Positions 54,176-62,824 of a stretch of 64,000 nucleotides of DNA are shown here, one piece after another. Below the pieces are notes generated by a model that ran no database searches, was not told the origin of the DNA, and worked only from the letters and a program-made list of their open reading frames with translations. Position 1 is the stretch's first letter; the number at the start of each line of letters is the position of its first letter. The translations under genes and the position numbers were made by a program. This DNA comes from Echinicola shivajiensis (GTDB lineage Bacteria > Bacteroidota > Bacteroidia > Cytophagales > Cyclobacteriaceae): the NCBI RefSeq assembly GCF_018642165.1, contig NZ_JAHHZM010000008.1, positions 186,001 through 250,000 of the forward strand, given 5' to 3'.

Positions 54176-55240
54176 ATGAAGAAGGCATTACTACTTCTAT
54201 TGACCATTATATCAAGCTCCTATCTTTTGGCACAGGAAGCAGCAGACAGAAGACATTATGTGGCCTACAAACCAGAAGAAAAACTGGTTATAGATGGCAA
54301 ATTAGATGAAGAAGATTGGAAAAGAGCGGAATGGTCTGAACTGTTCAAAGACATTGAAGGAGAACATAAGCCAGCTCCCTTCTATGACAGTAAAATGAAA
54401 ATGCTGTGGGACGACGAGCATCTTTATATAGCCTTCTGGATGGAAGAGCCACACCTTTGGGCCACCTACAAAGAGAGAGAATCTGTAATATTTCATGAAA
54501 ACGACATTGAGATATTTATAGATACCAATGGGGATACACATAATTATTACGAATTGGAAATCAATGCCCTTGGTACTGAATGGGACCTGATGATAACCAA
54601 ACCATATAGAGATGGTGCCTCGCCTATCAATGGATGGAACATCAATGGACTTCAAAAAGGAATCCAATTGAATGGCACGCTGAACAAGCCTGAAGATATA
54701 GATGAATCATGGACAGTAGAGTTAGCGATCCCTTGGAAAGCCCTATCCCAATCAGGCCCTTCCTATAGTGCGCCTAATGATGGAGATCAATTACGTATCA
54801 ATTTTTCCAGGGTACAATGGCAGCTCGAGGTTAAAAACGGTCAATACGTAAAAAAAATCAATCCTGAAACAGGCAAGCCTTTTCCAGAATACAATTGGGT
54901 TTGGTCTCCACAAGGCAAAATCAACATGCATATGCCTGAACAATGGGGATACTTACAATTCTCCGAAAATACAGTGGGGCATGTAAAGACTGAATTCAAA
55001 CTTAGTGAAGACGAAAAGGTCAAGGACGACCTGAGAAAAATTTATTTCCTACAAAAAGCGTATTATCATAAAAATGGCTCTTTTGCCAAGACCATAGACG
55101 AATTAGCAATACCCCAAAATATTGAAAGTGAACAATTTGACTTTGAAGTAAGCAAAACCAGATTTAAGATTTCAAGCCCTTCTTTAGTTTCCGACAAAAC
55201 TTGGCACATTATTGAAGATGGCAAAGTCTGGAAAGATTAA
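54176..55240 (+). CDS. Exported carbohydrate-binding (CBM9-like) protein
   Basis: The 354-residue protein has a signal peptide (LLLLTIISSSYLLA). The following domain (about 25-230) contains PEEKLVIDGKLDEEDWKRA and FHENDIEIFIDTNGDTHNYYELEINALG (in parts), the pattern of family-9-type carbohydrate-binding modules such as those on extracellular xylanases. No catalytic domain is recognised; residues 230-354 are unassigned. I chose the ATG at 54176; the open frame starts at 54062. It is monocistronic with a terminator. Confidence 0.85.
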   Translation: MKKALLLLLTIISSSYLLAQEAADRRHYVAYKPEEKLVIDGKLDEEDWKRAEWSELFKDIEGEHKPAPFYDSKMKMLWDDEHLYIAFWMEEPHLWATYKERESVIFHENDIEIFIDTNGDTHNYYELEINALGTEWDLMITKPYRDGASPINGWNINGLQKGIQLNGTLNKPEDIDESWTVELAIPWKALSQSGPSYSAPNDGDQLRINFSRVQWQLEVKNGQYVKKINPETGKPFPEYNWVWSPQGKINMHMPEQWGYLQFSENTVGHVKTEFKLSEDEKVKDDLRKIYFLQKAYYHKNGSFAKTIDELAIPQNIESEQFDFEVSKTRFKISSPSLVSDKTWHIIEDGKVWKD

Positions 55241-55267
55241 AACATATTCTTAATTGACAAATTATTT

Positions 55268-55297
55268 AAAGGCAACGGATGATTTGTTGCCTTTTTT
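55268..55297 (+). terminator. Intrinsic terminator after the CBM9-like gene
   Basis: AAAGGCAAC (55268-55276) pairs with GTTGCCTTT (55286-55294), followed by TTTT. It lies 28 bases past the stop. Confidence 0.8.
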
Positions 55298-55476
55298 ATT
55301 ATCATGAAAACGTAATAATATTCAAAGCCATAAATTCGTTCTATACATCTAAAGCTTTCTACTAATACCCAAAAACATAACTTTTATTAGGTCAATAGCT
55401 ACAATCAACATCAAAAAGATGTTTATGGCATAAGTTTTGTGTAAGTATTGATCTACTAAACCAACATCTAAACATT

Positions 55477-56328
55477 ATGAAATCTTTACAAATGAAAAAT
55501 TGGATTTTTGGACTTGCCGGACTTTTGGCCTTTGCCTCATGTAATTCAGATGATGATCCGGCTATGGAAGGTAATGCAAAAGTTAGTGTATCCTTAATCG
55601 ATGCACCTGCTGACTATGATGCAGTATGGATTGAGGTTTTAGGAGTTGAGGTATTGACAAACGATGATGATGAAAATGATGAGTCTGCATGGATTACCTT
55701 TGACAATGAAATCATGGATGATCAGATCAACTTACTTTCTTTGGTAGGTGGAGAAGAGGCTGATTTAGGAACTGAGGAAATTCCAGCTGGGGAAATCACT
55801 CAAATCAGACTATTATTAGGAGATGACAACTATCTAGTAATTGATGAGGAAGAATTCGAACTTACCACGCCAAGTGCTCAGCAAAGTGGCCTGAAACTAA
55901 AATTAAACCAGGAATTACTTGCTGGCATCCAGTATAAAATCGTAATCGATTTTGATGCTGCCAAGTCAATTGTAGAAGCTGGAAATTCTGGAAAATATAT
56001 TCTGAAGCCAGTATTGAGAGTGGTGGCTGAAGAGTCTGCAAGCATTGAAGGTCAAGTATTGCCTTTAGAAGCTGATCCATTGGTAATTGGCATCCAAGGC
56101 GAAGATACTGTAAGGACTTACACCAACGAACTAGGAGGTTTTGCTCTTAGAGGCTTACTCGATGGAGAATATAAGGTTATCTTCCAACCGGTAGATGGCT
56201 ATGAAGCTGATACAATTTATAATATACCTACTGTAGCAGGAGAAATAACTATTCTAGATCCAGTTGAACTAGAAATGACACCTGTTGAAGAAGAAACCCC
56301 GACTGAAGGAGAAGAGGCTGGAGAGTAA
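55477..56328 (+). CDS. DUF4382 lipoprotein (first of two)
   Basis: The 283-residue protein has a lipoprotein signal (GLLAFASC, Cys 22). Residues about 34-185 form a DUF4382 domain (VSVSLIDAPADYDAVWIEVLGVEV, read in parts). Residues about 190-270 look like a carboxypeptidase-regulatory-like beta domain (TYTNELGGFALRGLLDGEYKV). The mature protein is acidic. The function is unknown. It lies next to a second, more diverged copy, so the pair arose by duplication. A partial sigma-54-like motif at 55426-55441 is not accepted as a promoter. Confidence 0.85.
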   Translation: MKSLQMKNWIFGLAGLLAFASCNSDDDPAMEGNAKVSVSLIDAPADYDAVWIEVLGVEVLTNDDDENDESAWITFDNEIMDDQINLLSLVGGEEADLGTEEIPAGEITQIRLLLGDDNYLVIDEEEFELTTPSAQQSGLKLKLNQELLAGIQYKIVIDFDAAKSIVEAGNSGKYILKPVLRVVAEESASIEGQVLPLEADPLVIGIQGEDTVRTYTNELGGFALRGLLDGEYKVIFQPVDGYEADTIYNIPTVAGEITILDPVELEMTPVEEETPTEGEEAGE

Positions 56329-56350
56329 GCACATTATTAGATAATTTTAC

Positions 56351-56379
56351 AAAAAAGGAGTCTTAGGACTCCTTTTTTT
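56351..56379 (+). terminator. Intrinsic terminator between the two DUF4382 genes
   Basis: GGAGTC (56357-56362) pairs with GACTCC (56367-56372), extended by A/T pairs, and followed by seven T. It separates the paralogs into two transcription units. Confidence 0.8.
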
Positions 56380-56431
56380 GTGCTTATAAATATTTGAGGG
56401 ATTACTGGCCCAATTTACCCCTTGAAATGGT

Positions 56432-56439
56432 TACTTTTG
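56432..56439 (+). promoter_or_regulatory. Putative -7 box of the second DUF4382 gene
   Basis: TACTTTTG matches TAnnTTTG, 63 bases before the ATG. No clear -33 element is seen. Confidence 0.4.
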
Positions 56440-56502
56440 TGGGGTGATCGTATCCAAATCGGATAAGCCTTTCGTTCATACCTTATATTTCAAACCTTGG
56501 TC

Positions 56503-57303
56503 ATGAAAAAAATCAAGCAAATTTTCATATTAATACTTCCTTTTTTGGTGTTTACTAGCTCCTGTTTAGAAGATGCTGTGAATCAAAAAAGGTCTTTGGT
56601 AAACATCTATTTGATAGATGCACCTGGTGACTTTGACCAAGCCTGGCTAGAGATCTTAAGAGTAGAAGTTTTTTTGCAAGAAGGCAATAGCGGTGGAAAA
56701 GAAGGGTGGATTCCTTTTGATTATATTCCCCTAAGCAATATGGTGAATGTGAGTGCCCTAGTAGCAGAAACCCAATTAATCCTAGGAAGAAGCGAACTAT
56801 CTTTAGGCAATATCAGTCAAATAAAATTGGTTTTGGGAGAAGAACATTACCTAATCAAAGATGAGGATAGACTCCCTCTCAACTTGGCCCCAGAAGTAGG
56901 AAATGAAATCATTATAGATGTAGAATATGCTCTAAGGGGAGGAAATTCCTATGATATTTATCTGGATATGGACTTAAGCCGATCTATTAAAGCAGACCCC
57001 AACTCAGAAGAAAGCTTTCTTTTAAGCCCCGTTCTAAGATCATTTGTAACAGGTGAAGAAGCCGCAGTTAAAGGAAAAGTAACTCCTATAGATGCCCAAC
57101 CTTTTGTCCATGCCATCTTGGGTCAAGATACCCTTACCACCTTAACGGATGAAAGTGGAAATTTCTATTTCCGGGGATTAAAAGCCGGTGAATATAAAAT
57201 ATATTTTCATCCTGCAAGTCCTTACCTCGACAGCACCACCACGGTTATTACTAAAATCGATTCGCTGTCTCAAATGGAAACCATTCTCCTTAGCAAACCT
57301 TAA
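56503..57303 (+). CDS. DUF4382 lipoprotein (second of two)
   Basis: The 266-residue protein has a lipoprotein signal ending TSSC. It shares the DUF4382 domain (VNIYLIDAPGDFDQAWLEILRVEV, read in parts) and a C-terminal regulatory-like beta domain (TLTDESGNFYFRGLKAGEYK) with its upstream neighbour, but the two differ in most positions outside the signature. I chose the ATG at 56503; an upstream TTG (56497) is possible. The function is unknown. A promoter-like box and terminator upstream suggest independent expression. Confidence 0.85.
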   Translation: MKKIKQIFILILPFLVFTSSCLEDAVNQKRSLVNIYLIDAPGDFDQAWLEILRVEVFLQEGNSGGKEGWIPFDYIPLSNMVNVSALVAETQLILGRSELSLGNISQIKLVLGEEHYLIKDEDRLPLNLAPEVGNEIIIDVEYALRGGNSYDIYLDMDLSRSIKADPNSEESFLLSPVLRSFVTGEEAAVKGKVTPIDAQPFVHAILGQDTLTTLTDESGNFYFRGLKAGEYKIYFHPASPYLDSTTTVITKIDSLSQMETILLSKP

Positions 57304-57334
57304 CCAATCCCTTCACTAGCAACTGTTTTTTTGA

Positions 57335-58363
57335 ATGAAAGAGAATTCACGCTTTATGCTCAGAGCACTTGAACTGGCTGAATTAGGCAGGGGAAAGGTC
57401 AGCCCAAACCCTATGGTAGGCTGTGTAATTGTGCACAAGGATAAAATAATAGGAGAGGGTTACCACCAGCAATATGGCGGACCCCATGCCGAGCCCAATG
57501 CAATCAACAGTGTGGATAAACCTGAGCTGCTGAAGGAATCCACGGTTTATGTCAGCCTGGAACCTTGTGCGCACTTTGGGAAAACCCCTCCTTGCGCCAA
57601 TCTGCTAGTCGAAAAAAAAGTTAAAAAAGTAGTCATAGCTGCTTTTGACAGTAATCCTTTAGTTGGAGGCAAGGGCATTAAAACCCTTGAAGATGCAGGC
57701 ATAGAAGTAGTCACGGGCATGCTGGAGAAAGAAGCCAGAGCACAAAACAAGCGTTTCTTCACGGCTATAGAAAAACAAAGGCCTTACATTATCCTCAAAT
57801 GGGCACAAACCCTAGATGGCTTTATTGCCAGGAAAGACTATGACAGTAAATGGATCTCCAATGCCTATAGTCGCCAGTTGGTGCACAAATGGAGAGCTGA
57901 GGAAGATGCCATCATGGTGGGTACCAAAACTGCCCATTTTGATAACCCAAAACTGAATGTCAGGGACTGGACGGGAAAAGATCCACTTAGGATTGTTCTG
58001 GACAAGCAACTGACGCTTGATAAAAGCCTTGCACTTTTTGATCAAAGCATACCAACCATCTGCTATAATTTATTATTGGATGAAGAAAAAGAGAACCTTA
58101 ATTATGTAAAGCTTCAACCTGACTTTACCATAAAAGATATTCTTTCAGACCTGCACCAAAGGAAAGTGCAAAGCATTATCATTGAAGGAGGTTCACATCT
58201 GTTACAAAAATTCATCCAAAGTGAACTTTGGGACGAGGCCAGAGTGTTTACTGGCCAAAGTCAATTTGAAACTGGCATTCCAGCTCCAAAAATTTCATTG
58301 CCCCCTCGAGAAATTGAGGACATCATGGGCGATCGGCTTGAAATCTATAGGTCTGGAAATTAA
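57335..58363 (+). CDS. ribD: Bifunctional riboflavin biosynthesis protein RibD
   Basis: The 342-residue protein has an N-terminal deaminase domain with the zinc motifs HAEPNAI and PCAHFGKTPPCANLL, and a C-terminal reductase domain (PYIILKWAQTLDG, DPLRIVLD, IIIEGGSHLLQ). It converts the pyrimidine product of GTP cyclohydrolase II through two steps of riboflavin synthesis. It lies 31 bases after the second DUF4382 gene and 26 bases before the GAF protein, so readthrough transcription is possible. Confidence 0.96.
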   Translation: MKENSRFMLRALELAELGRGKVSPNPMVGCVIVHKDKIIGEGYHQQYGGPHAEPNAINSVDKPELLKESTVYVSLEPCAHFGKTPPCANLLVEKKVKKVVIAAFDSNPLVGGKGIKTLEDAGIEVVTGMLEKEARAQNKRFFTAIEKQRPYIILKWAQTLDGFIARKDYDSKWISNAYSRQLVHKWRAEEDAIMVGTKTAHFDNPKLNVRDWTGKDPLRIVLDKQLTLDKSLALFDQSIPTICYNLLLDEEKENLNYVKLQPDFTIKDILSDLHQRKVQSIIIEGGSHLLQKFIQSELWDEARVFTGQSQFETGIPAPKISLPPREIEDIMGDRLEIYRSGN

Positions 58364-58389
58364 TTCTTAAAACAAAACAACAATCAATA

Positions 58390-58872
58390 ATGGCTGAATC
58401 TATATTCCTTCCTGAAAATGCTAGCAAAACCGAAAAGTATCAGGCAATACTTCCTCAAATTGAAGCTTTGGTCAGTGGAGAGGAAGACCTTACCGCCAAC
58501 CTGGCCAATATAAGCGCTGTACTTAAAGAGGCCTTTGATTTTTTTTGGGTAGGTTTTTATTTGGTAAAAGGAGAACAATTGGTTTTGGGGCCATTCCAAG
58601 GACCGATTGCCTGTACACGAATTGCCAAAGGAAAAGGGGTTTGCGGAGCAGCATGGGCTGAAGGCCAAACCCAGCTGGTACCGGATGTAGATGCATTCCC
58701 TGGCCATATTGCATGCAGTTCTGCTTCTAAATCAGAAATCGTCCTACCTGCCTTTAAGGATGATGAAGTTGCTTTAGTCTTAGATATAGATAGCGACCAA
58801 TTAAATGACTTTGATCAAACCGATGCCGAGCAATTGGAAAAATTGATGAAGATAGTTGAGCAATGTTTATAA
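58390..58872 (+). CDS. Free methionine-(R)-sulfoxide reductase (GAF domain)
   Basis: The 160-residue single-GAF protein has the three Cys of the fRMsr family: ACTRIAKGKGVCGAAW carries two and GHIACSSASKSEIVLP the third. PDVDAFPGHIAC is characteristic. It reduces free methionine-R-sulfoxide with thioredoxin, repairing oxidative damage. It is 26 bases after ribD and converges with the LOG-type gene 7 bases downstream. Confidence 0.9.
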   Translation: MAESIFLPENASKTEKYQAILPQIEALVSGEEDLTANLANISAVLKEAFDFFWVGFYLVKGEQLVLGPFQGPIACTRIAKGKGVCGAAWAEGQTQLVPDVDAFPGHIACSSASKSEIVLPAFKDDEVALVLDIDSDQLNDFDQTDAEQLEKLMKIVEQCL

Positions 58873-58879
58873 GCACAGC

Positions 58880-59461
58880 TCAACTTAGCTTTGGTGTCTC
58901 CCACTTTGGGATAAACTTCGGCACATAAGCAGCCATTTTATCCAACATTTCTGCAGGATCATCACTGATGATCAACAAGTCCATTTGTTCCTTTTTCAGA
59001 AATCCTTCTTCAGCAGAAAACTGCAAAAAGTCTATTAGGCGGTCATAATATCCTTTAACATTATAAAGTGCCAGCGGCTTTTGTATATACCCCAGTTGAT
59101 TAAGCGTCATAATTTCAAATAACTCTTCCAAGGTCCCTATTCCACCGGGCATGGCAATAAAACCATCTCCGCGCTCAGCCATCAACCATTTCCTGTCCCG
59201 CATAGTTTCCACAATGGTCAAATCCGTCAATCCTTGATGGGCGACTTCCACATCAACCAATTTCTGGGGAATAATCCCATAAACATTCCTACCAACGCTG
59301 AGCATTTGATTTGCGATCACTCCCATTAGGCCTACTTTTCCAGCTCCATAAACCAAATCCATTTTTCTAAGGATCATTTCCTGGATAAGCTCTAGCGCAC
59401 CTTTCTTATAAGCTGGATTTTTTCCAGTATTAGAACCACAGTAAATTGTTATCTTTTTCAT
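58880..59461 (-). CDS. LOG-family (TIGR00730) nucleotide phosphoribohydrolase
   Basis: The 193-residue Rossmann-fold protein has YCGSNTGKNPAY at the start, GLMGVIANQML, and the PGGIGTLEELFE active-site motif. Family members release adenine-type bases from nucleoside monophosphates, and some act in cytokinin-like activation; the cellular role here is unknown. It is convergent with the fRMsr gene and divergent from rdgB. Confidence 0.9.
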   Translation of the reverse strand: MKKITIYCGSNTGKNPAYKKGALELIQEMILRKMDLVYGAGKVGLMGVIANQMLSVGRNVYGIIPQKLVDVEVAHQGLTDLTIVETMRDRKWLMAERGDGFIAMPGGIGTLEELFEIMTLNQLGYIQKPLALYNVKGYYDRLIDFLQFSAEEGFLKKEQMDLLIISDDPAEMLDKMAAYVPKFIPKWETPKLS

Positions 59462-59608
59462 TCAAAAATCATCTAATGGGTAAAACGATTGCTCTAATTA
59501 CAGGAATTTTAACCCTTTTCGCAAAGCCTATATATTAATTGGGTACTAAGTTTTATTTATGCCCTTACCTTTAAGCAATATGCTTCTTCAGGAGCAGGAA
59601 AAATTCAT

Positions 59609-59616
59609 TATTTTTG
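59609..59616 (+). promoter_or_regulatory. Putative -7 box of rdgB (near-leaderless)
   Basis: TATTTTTG matches TAnnTTTG and ends four bases before the ATG, the same spacing as at the rrf2 gene. If used, the mRNA has almost no leader. The -33 element is weak. Confidence 0.5.
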
Positions 59617-59620
59617 GATT

Positions 59621-60199
59621 ATGAAAATCTGCTTTGCTACCAACAATCCGAAAAAAATAGAAGAGGTTAAGGCCGCCTTGGGAGATGACTTCACCATAGT
59701 ATCTCTGAAAGAAATTGGCTGTAATGAAGAACTTCCCGAAACAGGGGACACCTTAGATTTTAATGCCTTTCAAAAGGCCCGACATGTATCCGAAAACTAT
59801 CAGGTAAGCTGCTTTGCGGATGATACGGGATTAGAGGTAGAGGCTTTGGAAGGCGCCCCGGGGGTCTATTCTGGTAGATATGCCGGTGAACCTCGTAGTG
59901 ATGAAAGAAATGTGGACCTTTTGATGGAAAACATGAAAAATAAATCCCACCGAAAGGCCCAATTCAGAACAGTCATCGCTTTAATATTGGATGGAAAAGA
60001 GTATAGTTTTGAAGGTATTGCAAAAGGTGAAATTACTTCTGAAAGATCTGGAAACGGCGGCTTTGGTTATGACCCCGTATTTAGACCAGAGAACCATGAT
60101 CAAACTTTTGCAGAACTCAGTATGCAAGAAAAAAATGCCATCAGCCATAGGGGAAGGGCAGTGAGGAAGCTTATTGACTTCTTAAGCAACTTAAAATAA
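59621..60199 (+). CDS. rdgB: XTP/dITP diphosphatase (Ham1/RdgB)
   Basis: The 192-residue enzyme removes non-canonical purine nucleotides such as dITP and XTP. Seen: FATNNPKKIEEVKAAL at the start, FADDTGLEVEALEGAPGVYSGRYAG in two blocks, GGFGYDPVF, and ISHRGRAVRKL at the end. All key family motifs are intact. It is followed by udk after 33 bases and the two may be co-transcribed. Confidence 0.96.
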   Translation: MKICFATNNPKKIEEVKAALGDDFTIVSLKEIGCNEELPETGDTLDFNAFQKARHVSENYQVSCFADDTGLEVEALEGAPGVYSGRYAGEPRSDERNVDLLMENMKNKSHRKAQFRTVIALILDGKEYSFEGIAKGEITSERSGNGGFGYDPVFRPENHDQTFAELSMQEKNAISHRGRAVRKLIDFLSNLK

Positions 60200-60232
60200 T
60201 TCGATAATCAGGAGAATTTGGTAATTTAAAAT

Positions 60233-60865
60233 ATGAGAAAGCCGTATATAGTTGGCGTCACTGGTGGCAGTGCTTCTGGAAAGACCCTCTTTCTAAATCA
60301 ACTCCTGAAAACTTTTGAACCGGAAGATATCTGCCTTATCTCTCAGGACAATTATTATAAACCGAAAAACGAGCAACCTAAGGATGAACTAGGTGTGGAA
60401 AACTTTGACACCCCCCATTCCTTTGATTTCATCCAATATTCGACAGACATCCGAAATATCCAGCAAGGCAAAAAGGTGTTTCGACAGGAATATACTTTTA
60501 ACAATCCCAGTGCTACCCCCAAAATACTGGAATTCTGTCCAGCCCCTGTAGTGGTGGTGGAAGGGATTTTTGTCCTATACTCCCCTGAGTTGGCTGATTT
60601 ACTGGATTTGAAAATATTCATTGATGCCAAGGACTATATCAAGCTGAAAAGGAGGATTGTCCGTGACAAGGTAGAAAGGGGACATGACCTTGATGATGTG
60701 CTCTACAGATACGAAAAGCATGTCATGCCTACCTATGAGAAATATATAGAGCCTTTCAAGCATGATGCAGACCTGATCATCCCCAACAATGACAATTTTG
60801 AAAAAGCACTTGAGATGGTGAAGGTATTTTTGAAAGAAAAGATCACTCAGCAACCTAACATATAG
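60233..60865 (+). CDS. udk: Uridine kinase
   Basis: The 210-residue protein phosphorylates uridine or cytidine to UMP or CMP in pyrimidine salvage. Seen: the P-loop GVTGGSASGKT, LISQDNYYKP, the Walker B-like VVVEGIFVLY, and RRIVRDKVERG with the substrate-binding Arg residues. It follows rdgB by 33 bases. A 12-bp hairpin without a clear T-run overlaps and follows its stop codon. Confidence 0.93.
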   Translation: MRKPYIVGVTGGSASGKTLFLNQLLKTFEPEDICLISQDNYYKPKNEQPKDELGVENFDTPHSFDFIQYSTDIRNIQQGKKVFRQEYTFNNPSATPKILEFCPAPVVVVEGIFVLYSPELADLLDLKIFIDAKDYIKLKRRIVRDKVERGHDLDDVLYRYEKHVMPTYEKYIEPFKHDADLIIPNNDNFEKALEMVKVFLKEKITQQPNI

Positions 60866-60896
60866 CAATGGGCTAAAATTGAAATTAGCCCATTGC
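60865..60896 (+). terminator. Hairpin after udk
   Basis: GCAATGGGCTAA (60865-60876) and TTAGCCCATTGC (60885-60896) are a perfect 12-bp inverted repeat with an 8-base loop, starting at the udk stop. No T-run follows, so it may be a weak terminator or a stabilising hairpin. Confidence 0.5.
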
Positions 60897-60918
60897 AATT
60901 TACTCCTTCATGAATTTT

Positions 60919-60934
60919 TGGCAAAGAGTTTGCA
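60919..60934 (+). promoter_or_regulatory. Sigma-54-type promoter before the His-rich protein gene
   Basis: TGGCAAA-GAGT-TTGCA has exact -24 GG and -12 GC spacing and matches 10 of 12 fixed consensus positions. The predicted start (about 60945) gives a 27-base leader. Confidence 0.55.
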
Positions 60935-60971
60935 ACTATTGCATTGAAAACTAAACCAACTATTTATTACC

Positions 60972-61418
60972 ATGAAGAAGTTTTTGATATTATCCTTAAC
61001 TGCTTTTCTATTTTTGCAACACAAGAGTATGGCACAGATCAGTGCCGGAATTTACCAGCTTAGCTCCAATACCTACTTGGCCGTAGGAAGTGATCCAGAC
61101 AAGAAAATGTTTGGAGAAGCCAGGTTAGGTGTGGGGCATGATTTGGACATTGAAGGTACTTTCGGCTACAATTTTGTCCAAAAGCAAGAAGTCAATTTCT
61201 ACAGTGGCTTTCATTTGGGAGTAGATGGTCACCACTATCATGAAGACCACCATCATGGCCATAATCATTTATATCTGGGTATACCCTTGGGGGTATTGAT
61301 AAAACCCTTCCCTTCTGTCAGGAACTTTGGCTTCCTACTCGAAGCAAGCCCTATTTTCGGGAATCATTCAGAAAATTATTTGAGAGGGGGGATAGGATTA
61401 AAATACACCTTCAGATAA
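60972..61418 (+). CDS. Exported small beta-barrel-like protein with His-rich loop
   Basis: The 148-residue protein has a signal peptide (LILSLTAFLFLQHKSMA). The mature part alternates hydrophobic and polar residues and ends in YTFR, like small outer-membrane beta barrels (GIYQLSSNTYLAVG, FLLEASPIFGN). One loop is rich in His, Asp and Glu (HHYHEDHHHGHNH, about residues 90-102), suggesting metal binding. I do not recognise the family. It lies behind a sigma-54-type promoter and ends in a terminator, so it is monocistronic. Confidence 0.8.
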   Translation: MKKFLILSLTAFLFLQHKSMAQISAGIYQLSSNTYLAVGSDPDKKMFGEARLGVGHDLDIEGTFGYNFVQKQEVNFYSGFHLGVDGHHYHEDHHHGHNHLYLGIPLGVLIKPFPSVRNFGFLLEASPIFGNHSENYLRGGIGLKYTFR

Positions 61419-61442
61419 AAAAGTTGTAAATCCCAAAAAAGT

Positions 61443-61475
61443 AAGGCTTGGCAGAGAAATCCGCCAAGCCTTTTT
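61443..61475. terminator. Intrinsic terminator between the His-rich protein gene and rpiB
   Basis: AAGGCTTGGC (61443-61452) pairs with GCCAAGCCTT (61463-61472), followed by TTTTT on the plus strand. On the minus strand it is 40 bases after rpiB and is followed by a moderately T-rich tract. Confidence 0.8.
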
Positions 61476-61514
61476 GTTTAGATCAGGCTACTGAAACAGC
61501 CCTATCTAATTTAT

Positions 61515-61952
61515 TTACTGACAAGCTATTTTATTCACTCTATTGGCATGTCTTCCTCCTTCAAATTCTGTGCTTAGGAAGATCTCAATCATATCTTGAG
61601 CTAGTTCATAAGGCACAAATCTGGCAGGAATGGAAATGACATTGGCATCATTATGCTGTCTAGAAAGCGCAGAAAGGTCCTTGTTCCAGCAAATGGCAGC
61701 ACGAATACCTTGGTGCTTATTGGCGGTAATTGCCACACCATTTCCACTACCACAAACCACTATCCCTTTCTCAAACTCTCCACTTTCAATCGCATCACAT
61801 AAAGGATGAACATAGTCAGGATAATCCACAGAAGCATCAGTAAAAGGGCCAAAGTCCTTCACCTCAAATCCAGCTTCTGTCAAATATTCCACCAACTTCT
61901 GCTTATAATCGAAGCCGGCATGATCTCCACCAATTGCTATTTTTTTGGACAT
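61515..61952 (-). CDS. rpiB: Ribose 5-phosphate isomerase B
   Basis: The 145-residue protein has the RpiB/LacAB opening IAIGGDHAGFDYKQKLVEYL and the VVCGSGNGVAITANKHQGIRAA block (in parts), which includes the catalytic Cys. It interconverts ribulose and ribose 5-phosphate in the pentose phosphate pathway. It is 10 bases after tatC on the same strand, so they are probably co-transcribed. An allose-phosphate isomerase activity is a minor alternative. Confidence 0.95.
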   Translation of the reverse strand: MSKKIAIGGDHAGFDYKQKLVEYLTEAGFEVKDFGPFTDASVDYPDYVHPLCDAIESGEFEKGIVVCGSGNGVAITANKHQGIRAAICWNKDLSALSRQHNDANVISIPARFVPYELAQDMIEIFLSTEFEGGRHANRVNKIACQ

Positions 61953-61962
61953 GATTCTTATA

Positions 61963-62808
61963 TTAATCGTTTTCTTCTAATGCTTCTTCCTCTCTTTTTC
62001 TCCTTTCCAGTCGCTTGGCAATCATAATACCCGTTTCATACAAAACCAAAATTGGCATTGCAATCAACAACTGGCTAATCACATCAGGAGGGGTAATAAT
62101 AGCTGAAAGTACCAAAATCATTACCACTGCATGCCTTCTGTATGATTTCAACATCCCAGAAGTAACCAAGCCAGACATGGACAAGAAATAAATCACTACC
62201 GGCAACTGGAACATTACTGCCGAAGCCAGTACCAACATGATCAATGTAGAGATATAAGAGGTAATATCAAATTCATTGGCAATGGATGGATCCAGTCGAT
62301 AATTGGAAAGGAAGTTGATAGACAATGGGGACAGGATATAGTACCCAAAAGCCGCTCCCAGAAAAAACAGCAAACTTACAAAGAAAACAGCTCCACGAGC
62401 AGCCTTTCTTTCCCTATCGTAAAGCCCGGGACTGATAAAACGCCATACTTCCCAAAACACATAAGGGAACGAAATGATCAATCCCACCACCAAACTGGAG
62501 GTCATGTGCATGGAAAACTGGCCAGTCATCTGACGGCTTTGCAAAATAAAAGGAAGCTCATCTATACAAAGTGCTGAGATCCCTAAGGCCTCTGACAATT
62601 TACATAGCATCCTATAAGTAAAGAAATCTACCTTAGAGGGTCCTAATATTATTTGCCCAAATACGATACTCTTGGAAAGGAAAGCCAGCACGGAGAATAT
62701 CAGTACTGCAGCTATGGACCGGACCAAATGCCAACGCAATTGCTCCAAATGATCCAAAAACGACATTCCTTCTTCTTCCTCTTCTTCCCTGTATTGATCT
62801 AATGCCAC
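61963..62808 (-). CDS. tatC: Twin-arginine translocase subunit TatC
   Basis: The 281-residue inner-membrane protein has six hydrophobic segments and the conserved MSFLDHLEQLRWHLVRS start region, plus FPYVFWEVWRFISPGLYDRERK (in parts). It recognises twin-arginine signals such as that of the phospholipase C at 9 kb. The start is a GTG at 62808; an ATG at 62766 begins exactly at the family signature and is also plausible. It lies between glyA and rpiB. Confidence 0.95.
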   Translation of the reverse strand: MALDQYREEEEEEGMSFLDHLEQLRWHLVRSIAAVLIFSVLAFLSKSIVFGQIILGPSKVDFFTYRMLCKLSEALGISALCIDELPFILQSRQMTGQFSMHMTSSLVVGLIISFPYVFWEVWRFISPGLYDRERKAARGAVFFVSLLFFLGAAFGYYILSPLSINFLSNYRLDPSIANEFDITSYISTLIMLVLASAVMFQLPVVIYFLSMSGLVTSGMLKSYRRHAVVMILVLSAIITPPDVISQLLIAMPILVLYETGIMIAKRLERRKREEEALEEND

Positions 62809-62824
62809 TTAATTTTTACTTTTC

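Noticed and set aside
55426-55441. Sigma-54-like TGGCATA-N4-TTGTG upstream of the first DUF4382 gene
   Set aside because: The -12 GC is replaced by GT, so only half of the core is present.
61448-61639. Open frame of 63 codons on the plus strand
   Set aside because: It overlaps a terminator hairpin and the rpiB gene; composition is not protein-like.
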